Of a stretch of DNA of 64,000 nucleotides, positions 15,612-24,001 are shown piece after piece. Positions within the stretch are counted from its first letter, which is position 1. Each line of letters starts with the position of its first letter. This stretch comes from Ensifer adhaerens. Its GTDB lineage: Bacteria; Pseudomonadota; Alphaproteobacteria; Rhizobiales; Rhizobiaceae. The DNA lies in assembly GCF_002007205.1 (NCBI RefSeq), contig NZ_LAZS01000010.1, positions 186,001 through 250,000 of the forward strand. The letters run 5' to 3'. The translations under genes were made by a program, and so were the position numbers. Under the pieces are notes generated by a model. That model ran no database searches. It was given only the letters and a program-made list of their open reading frames with translations, and was not told where the DNA came from.

Positions 15612-16415
15612 ATGTCGCAGTCACGTCCCGTCTACCAGTTCAACAACATCATCGTCCGCACCCCGTCGAAGTCGGTCGTCAACGGCCTGCGCGCCGATGA
15701 CCGCGGCAACCCCACCTTCGAAGGTGTAAAGGCAGAACATGATGCCTATATCGCGGCGATGAAGGACGCGGGCGTGAAGGTAACGGTGCTGCCGGCGCTC
15801 GAAGCCTTCCCGGACTCGATCTTCGTCGAGGATCCGGCGCTCGTCTTCACCGAAGGCGCGATCCTGCTGCGTCCGGGCGCCGAGACCCGCGTCAAGGAAA
15901 CGCCGGAAATCGAACCGACGCTGCGCGCCATGTTCGAGACCGTGCTCGACCTGCCGGGTACCGGTTTCGCCGATGGCGGCGACGTGCTGACGACCCGCGA
16001 AAGCGTGATGATCGGCCTTTCGGCCCGCACCAACAAAGTCGGCGCTGAAGCCCTTCAGGCTTGCCTCACCAAGCTCGGCCGCAAGAGCGAGATCGTCGCG
16101 ACGCCGGAAGGTGTTCTGCACTTCAAGACCGATTGCTCGCTGCTCGACGACGAGACCGTGCTGTCGACCGCGCGCCTTGCCAAGTCCGGCGCGTTTGAGC
16201 GTTTCAAGCAGGTGATCATTCCCGAGGGCGAAGAACCCGCGGCCAATGCATTGCGCGTCAATGACGTCGTCATGGTCGGTTCCGACTTCCCGCGCACGAT
16301 CGAGATGCTCGACAAGCTCGGCTACAAGGTCGTGCCGATGAAGACGACGGAGATCGGCAAGATCGACGCGGGCCTGTCCTGCATGTCGCTGCGCTGGTTC
16401 AGCAACACGCTCTGA
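15612..16415 (+). CDS. Dimethylargininase (DDAH) / arginine deiminase-related hydrolase
   Basis: A 267-residue enzyme of the dimethylarginine dimethylaminohydrolase type, which hydrolyses N-omega-methylated arginines to citrulline plus methylamine or dimethylamine. Key residues are visible: the FADGGDVL acidic motif near 119-126, a histidine in GVLHFKTDCS near 170, and the nucleophile cysteine in GLSCMSLRW near 257, a hallmark of bacterial DDAH. The short length separates it from classical arginine deiminase (~410 residues). It is the third gene of the operon, so citrulline produced here could be passed to CtlX and Ocd. Free-arginine deimination by this enzyme cannot be excluded from sequence. 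Confidence 0.85.
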   Translation: MSQSRPVYQFNNIIVRTPSKSVVNGLRADDRGNPTFEGVKAEHDAYIAAMKDAGVKVTVLPALEAFPDSIFVEDPALVFTEGAILLRPGAETRVKETPEIEPTLRAMFETVLDLPGTGFADGGDVLTTRESVMIGLSARTNKVGAEALQACLTKLGRKSEIVATPEGVLHFKTDCSLLDDETVLSTARLAKSGAFERFKQVIIPEGEEPAANALRVNDVVMVGSDFPRTIEMLDKLGYKVVPMKTTEIGKIDAGLSCMSLRWFSNTL

Positions 16416-16443
16416 TCCGACGCAATCCCCGAGGAGGAACATT

Positions 16444-17244
16444 ATGAAGACGTTGAAGACCGCCCTGTTCGCAGGGATCGCCCTTTCCATGGCTGCGGGC
16501 AGCGCCCTTGCCGAGGACACTCTGCGCCTCGGCATGACGCCGGAGCCCTATATGCCCTTCACCCAGGTCAATGCCGGCGGTGAGTGGGAGGGCCTGGAAG
16601 CCGACCTTTCCCGTGCGCTTTGCGAAAAGATGGCCGTCAAGTGCGACATCAACCAGATGGCCTGGGACGGACTGATCCCGTCGCTCAAGGAAAATAAGAT
16701 CGATTTCATCATCGGCGCCTTCTCGATCACCGACGAGCGTCGTCAGGTCGTCGACTTCTCGGCGCCGTACTACACCGAGGGCACGTCTTTCGTCGGCTCC
16801 AAGGGTGACACGAGCGAGATCAAGACGATCGACGCGGCGGACGGTTCCGGCAAGATCATCGATCCGGCAAGTGTCGAGGGCAAGATCATCGGCGTGCAGG
16901 CGTCGAGCGTCCAGTCGGCCTACGTCACCAAGTACCTGACCGGCGCCGAAGCCAAGAGCTACGACACCGCCGACAATTCGGTCGCAGACCTCATTGCCGG
17001 CCGCGTCGATTATGTGCTGATCCCCGATCTCTACATCCAGACGTTCCTCAAGACACCTGAAGGTGCCGACTACGAGGTCAAGGTCGAAGTGCCGAAGAAC
17101 GTCACGCTCGGCGAAGGTGTCGCCTATGCCGTGCGCAAGGGTGACGCTGCGACGCTCGACAAGGTCAATGCCGGTCTTGCTGCCCTGGAGAAGGACGGGA
17201 CGACGCAGAAGCTCGTCGACAAGTGGATCTTCGGCAAGAAGTGA
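16444..17244 (+). CDS. Polar amino acid ABC transporter substrate-binding protein
   Basis: A 266-residue periplasmic family-3 binding protein (HisJ/ArtJ class). The first 23 residues form a signal peptide ending in GSALAE. The mature part has the usual EPYMPFTQVNAGGEWEGLEADLSRALCEKM opening and the MAWDGLIPSLKENKIDFIIGAFSITDERRQVVDFSAPYY signature. A GAGGAGGAA ribosome binding site precedes ATG 16444. It lies between the DDAH gene and two permease genes, so its ligand is probably arginine, citrulline, ornithine or a methylated arginine. A GC-rich hairpin follows the gene, as often seen after binding-protein genes made in excess. Confidence 0.9.
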   Translation: MKTLKTALFAGIALSMAAGSALAEDTLRLGMTPEPYMPFTQVNAGGEWEGLEADLSRALCEKMAVKCDINQMAWDGLIPSLKENKIDFIIGAFSITDERRQVVDFSAPYYTEGTSFVGSKGDTSEIKTIDAADGSGKIIDPASVEGKIIGVQASSVQSAYVTKYLTGAEAKSYDTADNSVADLIAGRVDYVLIPDLYIQTFLKTPEGADYEVKVEVPKNVTLGEGVAYAVRKGDAATLDKVNAGLAALEKDGTTQKLVDKWIFGKK

Positions 17245-17259
17245 TCGCATGATTTGGAA

Positions 17260-17288
17260 GCCGGCGGCGGTCTTGGATCGCCGCCGGC
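17260..17288 (+). terminator. Intercistronic hairpin after the binding-protein gene
   Basis: A perfect 10-bp inverted repeat (GCCGGCGGCG / CGCCGCCGGC) with a 9-base loop, 15 bases after the SBP stop and without a T-run. It probably protects the upstream mRNA or partially stops transcription so that less permease than binding protein is made. Confidence 0.5.
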
Positions 17289-17409
17289 CTCGATCGCCAA
17301 ACCGGCCGCAGCGTCGGGGCACCATCGCAGCACGCGCTACAGACGCTTGGCCGACCTGAGGGCCAGCAGCGCCGGGGCTGACGAGACACTCGGGAACAGG
17401 TAACGACGG

Positions 17410-18123
17410 ATGGACTATTACTGGCAATTGCTTGCCTGGGGCGGCGAGGGCTGGGGCGACGATTTCGCCTGGGGCCTGTTGATGACCTTGCAGGTGTCCG
17501 TGGTCGCCTATGCGGTTGCGGTTCTCTTCGGTTTCCTCGGTGCGGCCGGCAAACTCTCGAAGCACCGCGTCCCGCGGCTGCTTGCGGACATCTATACGAC
17601 GGTTGTCCGCTCGCTTCCCGAACTTCTGGTCATCCTGCTTCTCTATTTCTCGGTCGCAAGCGGTGCTGAACGGCTGTTGAAGCACTTCGGCCTCGTTGCG
17701 GAGGGCTTCCAGTTCAGCCCGTTCTGGGCGGCGATCATCGCGCTCGCCTTCGTTTCCGGCGCCTTCATGACTGAGGTGCTGCGCTCCGCCTTTCTTTCGG
17801 TCCCCGCGGGCCAGATCGAGGCGGCGGTCTCGATCGGCATGTCCAGGCAGAAGATCTTCACCCGCATCGTCTTCCCGCAGATGATGCGCCACGCGGTTCC
17901 CGGCATGGGCAATCTCTGGCTGTCGATCACCAAGGAAAGCGCCATCATCAGCGTGCTCGGATCGTTCAGCGAGCTGCTCTACACCGGCTATCGCGCTGCC
18001 GCCGGCACCAAGCAGTACATCTTTTTCTACGGGCTGACGGCCATCCTGTTTCTGGCGATAACGCTCGTTTCCGTGCTGGTGATCGCTGAGATCGAGCGCC
18101 GCCTCAACCGGGGGCATCAATGA
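17410..18123 (+). CDS. Polar amino acid ABC transporter permease (HisQ/ArtQ-like)
   Basis: A 237-residue inner-membrane permease of the His/Glu/Gln/Arg family with about five membrane helices. The motifs VRSLPELLVILLLYF and the EAA loop AAVSIGMSRQKIFTRIVFPQMMRHAVPGMGN are typical. Its stop overlaps the start of the second permease gene by four bases (ATGATGG region). The pair forms the heteromeric channel of the arginine-derivative importer. Confidence 0.9.
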   Translation: MDYYWQLLAWGGEGWGDDFAWGLLMTLQVSVVAYAVAVLFGFLGAAGKLSKHRVPRLLADIYTTVVRSLPELLVILLLYFSVASGAERLLKHFGLVAEGFQFSPFWAAIIALAFVSGAFMTEVLRSAFLSVPAGQIEAAVSIGMSRQKIFTRIVFPQMMRHAVPGMGNLWLSITKESAIISVLGSFSELLYTGYRAAAGTKQYIFFYGLTAILFLAITLVSVLVIAEIERRLNRGHQ

Positions 18124-18824
18124 TGGAAACGATCTCCAACGTCATCGGTTTCCTGCCGGCGCTGATCAAGGCCACCCCGTTGACGCTGCTCCTGACGGCG
18201 GTCGCCGGCGTCTTCGGCCTGGTCATCGGTACGCTCGTGGCGCTCGCCCGGCTTTCCGGCCGCCGCGTGCTTTCGGTTCCGGCCTATGTCTTCACCTTCG
18301 CCTTCCGCGGCACGCCGCTGCTCGTGCAGATCTATCTGATCTACTATGGCCTTGGGCAGGTCCTGCCCGGCACCTGGGTGCGCCACAGCTTCCTTTGGCC
18401 CTATCTGCGTGACGGCCTGTGGTATGCGATCTTTGCGCTCAGCCTCAACCAGGCGTCCTATAACGCGGAGGTTATCCGCGGTGCGATCAAGGCGATCCCG
18501 CGCGGGCAGATCGAAGCGGCAAAGTCGATCGGCATGCGCTCGTCGATGATCCTTCGCCGCATCACCCTGCCGCAGGCGTTCCGCTCCTGCCTGCCGGTGC
18601 TGACGGGCGACCTGATCATCCTGCTGAAGACGACGTCGCTTGCCTCGACGATCACCGTCCTCGAGGTGATGGGCACCGCCCGCATCTTGCAGCGCCAGTC
18701 GCTGTTGACCTTCGAGCCGCTGATTGCCGCCGGCATCATCTATTTCACCGTCGTCTTCATCCTGACGCGCATCGTGGGCGTCGCCGAGAAGCGGCTCACG
18801 CGCTACCGCACGGCGAAGGCATAA
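18120..18824 (+). CDS. Polar amino acid ABC transporter permease (HisM/ArtM-like)
   Basis: A 234-residue second permease of the same importer. RGTPLLVQIYLIYYGLGQVLPG near residue 60 and the EAA loop AAKSIGMRSSMILRRITLPQAFRSCLPVL are the family signatures. It starts inside the end of the first permease gene and is followed by the ATPase gene after a 36-base spacer with its own ribosome binding site (AGAGGAACGAAC). Confidence 0.9.
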   Translation: MMETISNVIGFLPALIKATPLTLLLTAVAGVFGLVIGTLVALARLSGRRVLSVPAYVFTFAFRGTPLLVQIYLIYYGLGQVLPGTWVRHSFLWPYLRDGLWYAIFALSLNQASYNAEVIRGAIKAIPRGQIEAAKSIGMRSSMILRRITLPQAFRSCLPVLTGDLIILLKTTSLASTITVLEVMGTARILQRQSLLTFEPLIAAGIIYFTVVFILTRIVGVAEKRLTRYRTAKA

Positions 18825-18860
18825 AGAGGAGGCGCGCCAAGGCGCGCGAGAGGAACGAAC

Positions 18861-19625
18861 ATGGTCGCATCAGCGCTTTCGGTGAAGAACATTCACAAGA
18901 GCTTCGGGTCCGTCGAGGTGCTGAAAGGCGTCTCCTTCGAGGCCAAGTCCGGCGACGTCATCTCGCTGATCGGCAGCAGCGGCTCCGGCAAGAGCACGCT
19001 TCTGCGTTGCATCAACTATCTGGAGACGCCGGACGAGGGCGAGATCTCCGTCTCGGGCGAGGTGATCCGCACGGTCAAGGGCAAGGACGGCAAGTTCCAT
19101 GCCGTCGACAGGCGGCAACTCGAACATATCCGCACCCGTCTCGGCATGGTGTTCCAGAGCTTCAATCTCTGGTCCCACAAGACCATCCTCGAAAACATCA
19201 TCGAAGGGCCGATCCATGTGCTCGGCATGACGAAGAAGGATGCGATCGGCGAAGCCGAACTGTTGATGGAAAAGGTCGGCATCACGCCCAAGCGCGATCA
19301 TTATCCCAATCAGCTCTCCGGCGGCCAGCAGCAGCGCGCCGCGATCGCAAGGGCGCTGGCGATGAAGCCCGAGGTCATGCTCTTCGACGAACCGACCTCG
19401 GCGCTCGATCCGGAACTCGTCAACGAGGTGCTGCTCGTCATCAAGAAGCTCGCCGAAGAGGGGCGCACCATGGTGATGGTCACCCATGAAATGTCACTCG
19501 CCCGTGATATCTCCACCGAAGTGATCTTCCTGCACAAGGGCCTGGTCGAAGAGCGCGGCGCGCCGTCTGAGATGATGCGTGACCCGCAATCGGCGCGCCT
19601 GCGCCAGTTCCTGCAGATGGCTTGA
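18861..19625 (+). CDS. Polar amino acid ABC transporter ATPase (HisP/ArtP-like)
   Basis: A 254-residue ATPase. Walker A GSSGSGKST is at about residues 38-46, the Q-loop region reads MVFQSFNLWSHKTILENIIEGPIHVLG, the signature [16 protein letters not shown] lies near 152, and Walker B VMLFDEPTSALDPE near 172. The LWSHKT variant and the inserted VIRTVKGKDGKFHAVDRRQLEHIR segment match the HisP branch rather than GlnQ. It energises the two permeases just upstream. Confidence 0.92.
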   Translation: MVASALSVKNIHKSFGSVEVLKGVSFEAKSGDVISLIGSSGSGKSTLLRCINYLETPDEGEISVSGEVIRTVKGKDGKFHAVDRRQLEHIRTRLGMVFQSFNLWSHKTILENIIEGPIHVLGMTKKDAIGEAELLMEKVGITPKRDHYPNQLSGGQQQRAAIARALAMKPEVMLFDEPTSALDPELVNEVLLVIKKLAEEGRTMVMVTHEMSLARDISTEVIFLHKGLVEERGAPSEMMRDPQSARLRQFLQMA

Positions 19626-19635
19626 GGAGGCCCCG

Positions 19636-20787
19636 ATGCGCGACGCCAGCTTTTCCAATTTCCTGCCCGAACTCGTCGAAATCCGCCACAAGCTGCACGA
19701 AATGCCCGAGATCGGCCTTTCCGAGGTGAAGACATCCGAGTTCGTCGCGGGACTACTGCAGTCCTGGGGCTTCGAGGTCACTCGTGGTCTCGCGACAACC
19801 GGCATCGTTGCAACGCTGAAGCGCGGCAACAGCAACCGTGCCATCGGCTTTCGCGCCGACATGGACGCGCTGCCGATGCAGGAAGAGACCGGCCTTGCCT
19901 ATCAGAGCAAGCACCCGGGCGCGATGCATGCCTGCGGTCATGACGGCCACACCAGTATGCTGCTCGGCGCTGCCTGGGCGCTGTCGAAGGACGAGGGCTT
20001 CAACGGAACGGTTCACCTGATCTTCCAGCCGGCCGAGGAAAATTTCGGCGGCGGCAAGCTGATGATCGAGGACGGCCTGTTCGAGCGTTTTCCCTGCGAA
20101 CGGGTCTATGCGCTTCACAACTGGCCGGGTCTTCCGGTCGGTCAGTTCTCCAGTCGCGCCGGTGCCATGGCCGCATCGATCGACGTGCTGACGCTGACGA
20201 TCAAGGGCAAGGGCGGCCACGGCGCCCAGCCGGAACTGACGGTCGATCCGGTCGTCGTCGGTTCCAGCGTGGTGATGGCTTTGCAGACGCTGGTGTCGCG
20301 CAACGTCTCGCCGCACCAGCCGTCCGTATTGACGGTCGGTTCGTTCCAGGCGGGTTCGGCCTCGAATATCATTCCGGATACCGCAGTGCTGGAAATCAGC
20401 ATGCGCGCGATGGATCCTGTTGTCCGCAAGCAGTTGCAGGAGCGCGTCGAGCAGATCGCCCGCCTGCAGGCGGAAAGCTACAGCGCCGAAGCCGTCTTCG
20501 ACTGGCAGGTCGGCTATCCCGCGACGATCAACAACGCCGAGGCGGTTGAAGACGCCCGCACGGTGATCGCCGACACATTCGGCGCTGACGCCTATGTGGA
20601 GCTGCCGGAGCCGCTGATGGGCAGCGAGGACTTTTCCTTCCTGCTCGAAAAAGTGCCCGGCGCCTATGTCCTGATCGGCAACGGCGACAGCAGCGGGCTG
20701 CACACCACGCGCTACGATTTCAACGACGACATTCTCGAACGCGGTGCGACCTATTTTTACCAACTCGCGCGGGCCGCGTTGGTCTGA
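19636..20787 (+). CDS. M20 family amidohydrolase (hippurate hydrolase/N-acyl-amino-acid deacylase type)
   Basis: A 383-residue zinc-dependent M20D peptidase-family amidohydrolase. The metal site starts with MHACGHDGHT at about residues 97-106; other family marks are PELVEIRHKLHEMPEIGL at the N-terminus, FQPAEENFGGGKLMIEDGLF, and the GSEDFSFLLEKVPGAY ending. ATG 19636 follows TTGAGGAGG, ten bases after the ATPase stop. As last gene of an arginine-derivative operon it probably removes an N-acyl group (for example from acetyl-citrulline or acetyl-ornithine) before or between the DDAH, CtlX and Ocd steps. Hippurate and IAA-amino-acid hydrolases share this fold, so the substrate is an inference from context. 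Confidence 0.85.
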   Translation: MRDASFSNFLPELVEIRHKLHEMPEIGLSEVKTSEFVAGLLQSWGFEVTRGLATTGIVATLKRGNSNRAIGFRADMDALPMQEETGLAYQSKHPGAMHACGHDGHTSMLLGAAWALSKDEGFNGTVHLIFQPAEENFGGGKLMIEDGLFERFPCERVYALHNWPGLPVGQFSSRAGAMAASIDVLTLTIKGKGGHGAQPELTVDPVVVGSSVVMALQTLVSRNVSPHQPSVLTVGSFQAGSASNIIPDTAVLEISMRAMDPVVRKQLQERVEQIARLQAESYSAEAVFDWQVGYPATINNAEAVEDARTVIADTFGADAYVELPEPLMGSEDFSFLLEKVPGAYVLIGNGDSSGLHTTRYDFNDDILERGATYFYQLARAALV

Positions 20788-20806
20788 GCATAGCGACGCT
20801 GAATTG

Positions 20807-20828
20807 CCCGGCCGCTCAGGTGGCCGGG
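20807..20828. terminator. Convergent-gene hairpin
   Basis: A perfect 7-bp inverted repeat (CCCGGCC / GGCCGGG) sits between the converging M20 gene and flavoprotein gene, overlapping the latter's stop codon. There is no T-run, so terminator function is only plausible. Confidence 0.3.
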
Positions 20829-22192
20829 TACAGATCGCCGAAGACCGTGGGGATCAATTCCGACACCGTTGGGTGGATGTGCACCGCGTGCGTGATCGTG
20901 GTGTAGGGCTTGCCCGCATACATCACGTCGAGGATGCTTTGCACCGCCTCGTCACCGCCGGTGCCGAGGATCGAAGCGCCGAGGATCTCGTTGCTGTCGG
21001 CGTCGACGATCACCTTCATGAAGCCTTCGGTTTCGCCCTTTTCGACGGCGCGGCCCACACGGGTCATCGGCCTGGTGCCAATGAGCAGCTTGCGTCCGGA
21101 CCTTTGCGCTTCGGTTTCCGTCATGCCGGCGCGGCCGAGTGGCGGGTCGATGAAGAGGGCGTAGGTGGAGATACGATCACTGACCTTGCGCGCCCCTCCG
21201 TCGAGCAGGTTCGCCGCGATGATCTCGAAGTCGTTGTAGGCTGTGTGGGTGAAGGCGCCGCGACCGTTGCAATCACCCATCGCGAAGATATGCGGCACGT
21301 TGGTCATAAGCGTCTCGTCGACTTCGACATAGCCGCGGGCGTCGGTCTTGACGCCGCTGCGGTCGAGATCGAGATCGTCCGTGTTCGGCCGGCGGCCGGT
21401 TGCCAGCAGCAGGTGAGAGCCGACGATCTCGGGTGCGCCCGCCGTGCAATCCACGCCGGCGACGACATCGTCGCCGCTCCTGGCAAAGCGGATGCATTCG
21501 GCATTGAGGCGAAAATGGATGCCCTCTTTTTCGAGGATCGCGAGAATGGCGTCCGAAACGTCCGTGTCCTCCCGGCCGATTAGCCGCGGCCCCTTCTCGA
21601 TTACGGTGACCTCGGAGCCGAAGCGACGGAACATCTGCGCAAACTCGAGTCCGATATAGCTGCCGCCGACGACGATCAGGTGGCGGGGCAGGGTGTCGAG
21701 ATCCATGATCGAGACGTTGGTGAGATAGGGCACCTCCGCGACGCCAGGGAAATCCGGGGTTGCGGCGCGTCCGCCGACATTCAGAAAGATCTGGTTGGCC
21801 GAGAGCAGCGCGTCGCCGACTCGAATCTCATGCGGGCCTTCGAAGCGAGCATGGCCTTCGAAGACGGTGCAGTTCTCCATGCCTTTCAGCCAGTTTTCGA
21901 CGTTTCCCCGGGACGTGAACCGCACCGTATCCTTGCGTGCCATGACGCGGGAAAAGTCGATGGTAACAGGGCCGGTCGTCACACCGTAATCAGCACCGCG
22001 CCGCGCCAGATGCGCGGCATAGGCGCTTGCGACCATCGCCTTGGTCGGCATGCAGCCGGTGTTGACGCAGGTGCCGCCGAAATGCTTGCGCTCGATGAGG
22101 GCAACGGTTTTCCCCGCTGCCGTCAGCCGCCCGGCGAGCGATGGGCCGGCCTGGCCGGCACCGATGATGATTGCGTCGAAATGTTTCGTCAT
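20816..22192 (-). CDS. Class I pyridine nucleotide-disulfide oxidoreductase (mercuric reductase/Lpd-like)
   Basis: A 458-residue FAD protein of the dihydrolipoamide dehydrogenase/mercuric reductase family. It has the FAD-binding GAGQAGPSLAGRL near residue 12, the redox-active disulfide GGTCVNTGCMPTKA near 40-52, the NAD(P)-binding IVVGGSYIGLEFAQMFRRFGSEVTV near 175-200 and the C-terminal HIHPTVSELIP dimer motif with the active-site His. It lacks both the N-terminal metal-binding domain and the C-terminal Cys pair of MerA, so mercury reduction is unlikely. The pairing with a DUF4126 membrane protein upstream (four-base overlap) suggests one transcript. The electron acceptor is unknown. Confidence 0.85.
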   Translation of the reverse strand: MTKHFDAIIIGAGQAGPSLAGRLTAAGKTVALIERKHFGGTCVNTGCMPTKAMVASAYAAHLARRGADYGVTTGPVTIDFSRVMARKDTVRFTSRGNVENWLKGMENCTVFEGHARFEGPHEIRVGDALLSANQIFLNVGGRAATPDFPGVAEVPYLTNVSIMDLDTLPRHLIVVGGSYIGLEFAQMFRRFGSEVTVIEKGPRLIGREDTDVSDAILAILEKEGIHFRLNAECIRFARSGDDVVAGVDCTAGAPEIVGSHLLLATGRRPNTDDLDLDRSGVKTDARGYVEVDETLMTNVPHIFAMGDCNGRGAFTHTAYNDFEIIAANLLDGGARKVSDRISTYALFIDPPLGRAGMTETEAQRSGRKLLIGTRPMTRVGRAVEKGETEGFMKVIVDADSNEILGASILGTGGDEAVQSILDVMYAGKPYTTITHAVHIHPTVSELIPTVFGDLYPAT

Positions 22193-22656
22193 GAGACCGA
22201 GGACACCACCCAGAGTGCGAGGAGAACGGCAACAGCATCCTCGAGAAGGGCGATCGGCAGGTCCTTGCCGCCGATGGCCGCGACGAGGCGCTTGCGCGCT
22301 TCATAGCCGCCAAGCGTGCCGATGACGGCCCCGATCACGCCGGCCACCAATCCGCCGAGCATAGCACCTCCAGCGGTCCCAAGCACGGCGCCGCAGAAGC
22401 CGCCCGAGACGATGCGGGTGCCGAACTGTTGCGGCACCTTTCGGCTCGGTGTGCTCGGCAATTGGTCGGTGACGAACTCAACTAGGGCCAGAAGGCCAAA
22501 GATGTAAGGTGTGAAGCGAAAGCCCATGAAGGCCGCCCAGGTACCGCTGAGCGGTAGCCATCCGGCGGCTGCGCCAATACTGACGGCGGCGGGTGCGGTC
22601 ATGGTACGCAGGCCAGCGACCACGCCGATAATGAGCGTGAGAAAATAGATCGACAT
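22189..22656 (-). CDS. DUF4126 family membrane protein
   Basis: A 155-residue hydrophobic protein starting MSIYFLTLIIGVVAGLRTMTAPAAVS, with three to four predicted membrane segments and a glycine-rich GGAMLGGLVAGVIGAVIGTLGGYEARK stretch that resembles DUF4126 proteins. The ATG at 22656 is chosen because homologues start at this motif; an upstream in-frame start at 22803 would add 49 unrelated-looking residues. Its end overlaps the start of the flavoprotein gene by four bases, so the two are translationally coupled. Function unknown. Confidence 0.75.
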   Translation of the reverse strand: MSIYFLTLIIGVVAGLRTMTAPAAVSIGAAAGWLPLSGTWAAFMGFRFTPYIFGLLALVEFVTDQLPSTPSRKVPQQFGTRIVSGGFCGAVLGTAGGAMLGGLVAGVIGAVIGTLGGYEARKRLVAAIGGKDLPIALLEDAVAVLLALWVVSSVS

Positions 22657-22991
22657 CGTGTCCCCGAACGTTCGCCGGGCGAACCCAAGCCACCAGCCCC
22701 CAAGCGGTTCGGGTCGAGCGGCATCGCAACCAAGAGTGAAAGCGGATGTTTCTGGCGGGCCGCGATCAGAGTGGCCGACAACGCCGGCGATTGCAACGCC
22801 CAATCAGCTACCGCCATAAGCGGTAGTCTATGCTTTCGATCGTGTTTATCAATGTAGGAAAATATTCGCCTGCCACAGTCTCTGGATGCAACCCTATTTT
22901 TTGCCGGGGGCTGACATATATGGAATGGCTTGCCCCGACGGAGCGGACGTTCCGTGATCAAACTTGCGCATCGAAATCCGAGGAGAAACCT

Positions 22992-23903
22992 ATGCGCCTG
23001 ACCAGACTGCTTATCGGAACTGCCCTTGCCTTGACTTTGACTGCCGCGGCGGCGAGCGCCGATGTGGTCGTTTCCTCGAAGATCGACACCGAGGGCGGCG
23101 TGCTCGGCAACATCATCCTTGCGGTGCTCAACGCCAACAACATCAAGACGGTGGACCGCGTTCAGCTCGGCGCGACGCCGGTCGTGCGCAAGGCGATCAC
23201 CGCCGGCGAAATCGACATCTATCCGGAGTATACCGGCAATGCCGCCTTCTTCTTCGAAAAGGCCGACGATCCGGTCTGGAAGGACGCGGTCAAGGGCTAC
23301 GAGGCGGCCAAGAAGCTAGACTACGATGCCAACAAGATCGTCTGGCTGACGCCGTCGCCCGCCAACAACACCTGGGCGATCGGCCTGCGCAAGGAAGTGG
23401 CCGACGAAAACAAGCTGAAGACGCTGAGCGACTTCGGCAAATACATCGCCGGTGGCGGTAAGGTCGTGCTTGCGGCGTCGTCGGAATTCGTGAATTCGGC
23501 CGCAGCGCTGCCGGCTTTCCAGACCACCTACGGTTTCACCCTGAAGCAGGACCAGCTCATCACGCTTTCCGGCGGTGATACCGCGGCAACGATTGCGGCT
23601 GCGGCAAACCAGACGAACGGCGCGAACGCCGCCATGGTCTATGGCACCGACGGCGGCATCGCGCCCTCCGGCCTCGTGGTCCTGGAAGACGACAAGGCCG
23701 TCCAGCCTGTCTATCAGCCGGCCCCGATCATCCGCGAGGCTGTGCTCAAGGAAAACCCGCAGATCGAGGAACTCTTGAAGCCGGTATTCGAGAAACTGGA
23801 CCTGGTGACGCTGCAGGAACTGAACGGCCGCGTGCAGGTCGGCGGCGAACCGGCCAAGGCGGTCGCCGAGGACTTCCTGAAGAAGAACGGTTTTCTGAAA
23901 TAA
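22992..23903 (+). CDS. Osmoprotectant (glycine betaine/choline) ABC substrate-binding protein, OpuC/YehZ type
   Basis: A 303-residue periplasmic binding protein with a signal peptide (MRLTRLLIGTALALTLTAAAASA) and the OpuAC/OsmF pattern: SSKIDTEGGVLGNIILAVL, EIDIYPEYTGNAAFFF near residue 75, and a C-terminal LQELNGRVQVGGEPAKAVAEDFLKKNG ending. ATG 22992 follows AGGAGAAACC. Together with the next three genes it forms a YehZYXW-like importer for betaine-type compounds. YehZYXW of enteric bacteria has low affinity for betaine, so the true ligand here may differ. Confidence 0.88.
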   Translation: MRLTRLLIGTALALTLTAAAASADVVVSSKIDTEGGVLGNIILAVLNANNIKTVDRVQLGATPVVRKAITAGEIDIYPEYTGNAAFFFEKADDPVWKDAVKGYEAAKKLDYDANKIVWLTPSPANNTWAIGLRKEVADENKLKTLSDFGKYIAGGGKVVLAASSEFVNSAAALPAFQTTYGFTLKQDQLITLSGGDTAATIAAAANQTNGANAAMVYGTDGGIAPSGLVVLEDDKAVQPVYQPAPIIREAVLKENPQIEELLKPVFEKLDLVTLQELNGRVQVGGEPAKAVAEDFLKKNGFLK

Positions 23904-24001
23904 GTTGACGGACAACCGGGACGCTGGTCGGATGGCCGGCGTTCCGGGGAGGTGCCTGCAGGTGCCGAAGTCGCGCCGGCACGGGCGGGAGGAAGTGTGA
24001 T

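Noticed and set aside
16399-18120. A 573-codon minus-strand open frame opposite the SBP and permease
   Set aside because: Shadow of the amino acid transporter genes, with the same biased composition and no recognisable domain.
20822-22192. Reading the disulfide flavoprotein as mercuric reductase
   Set aside because: It lacks the N-terminal metal-binding domain and the C-terminal cysteine pair, and no mer genes are nearby.
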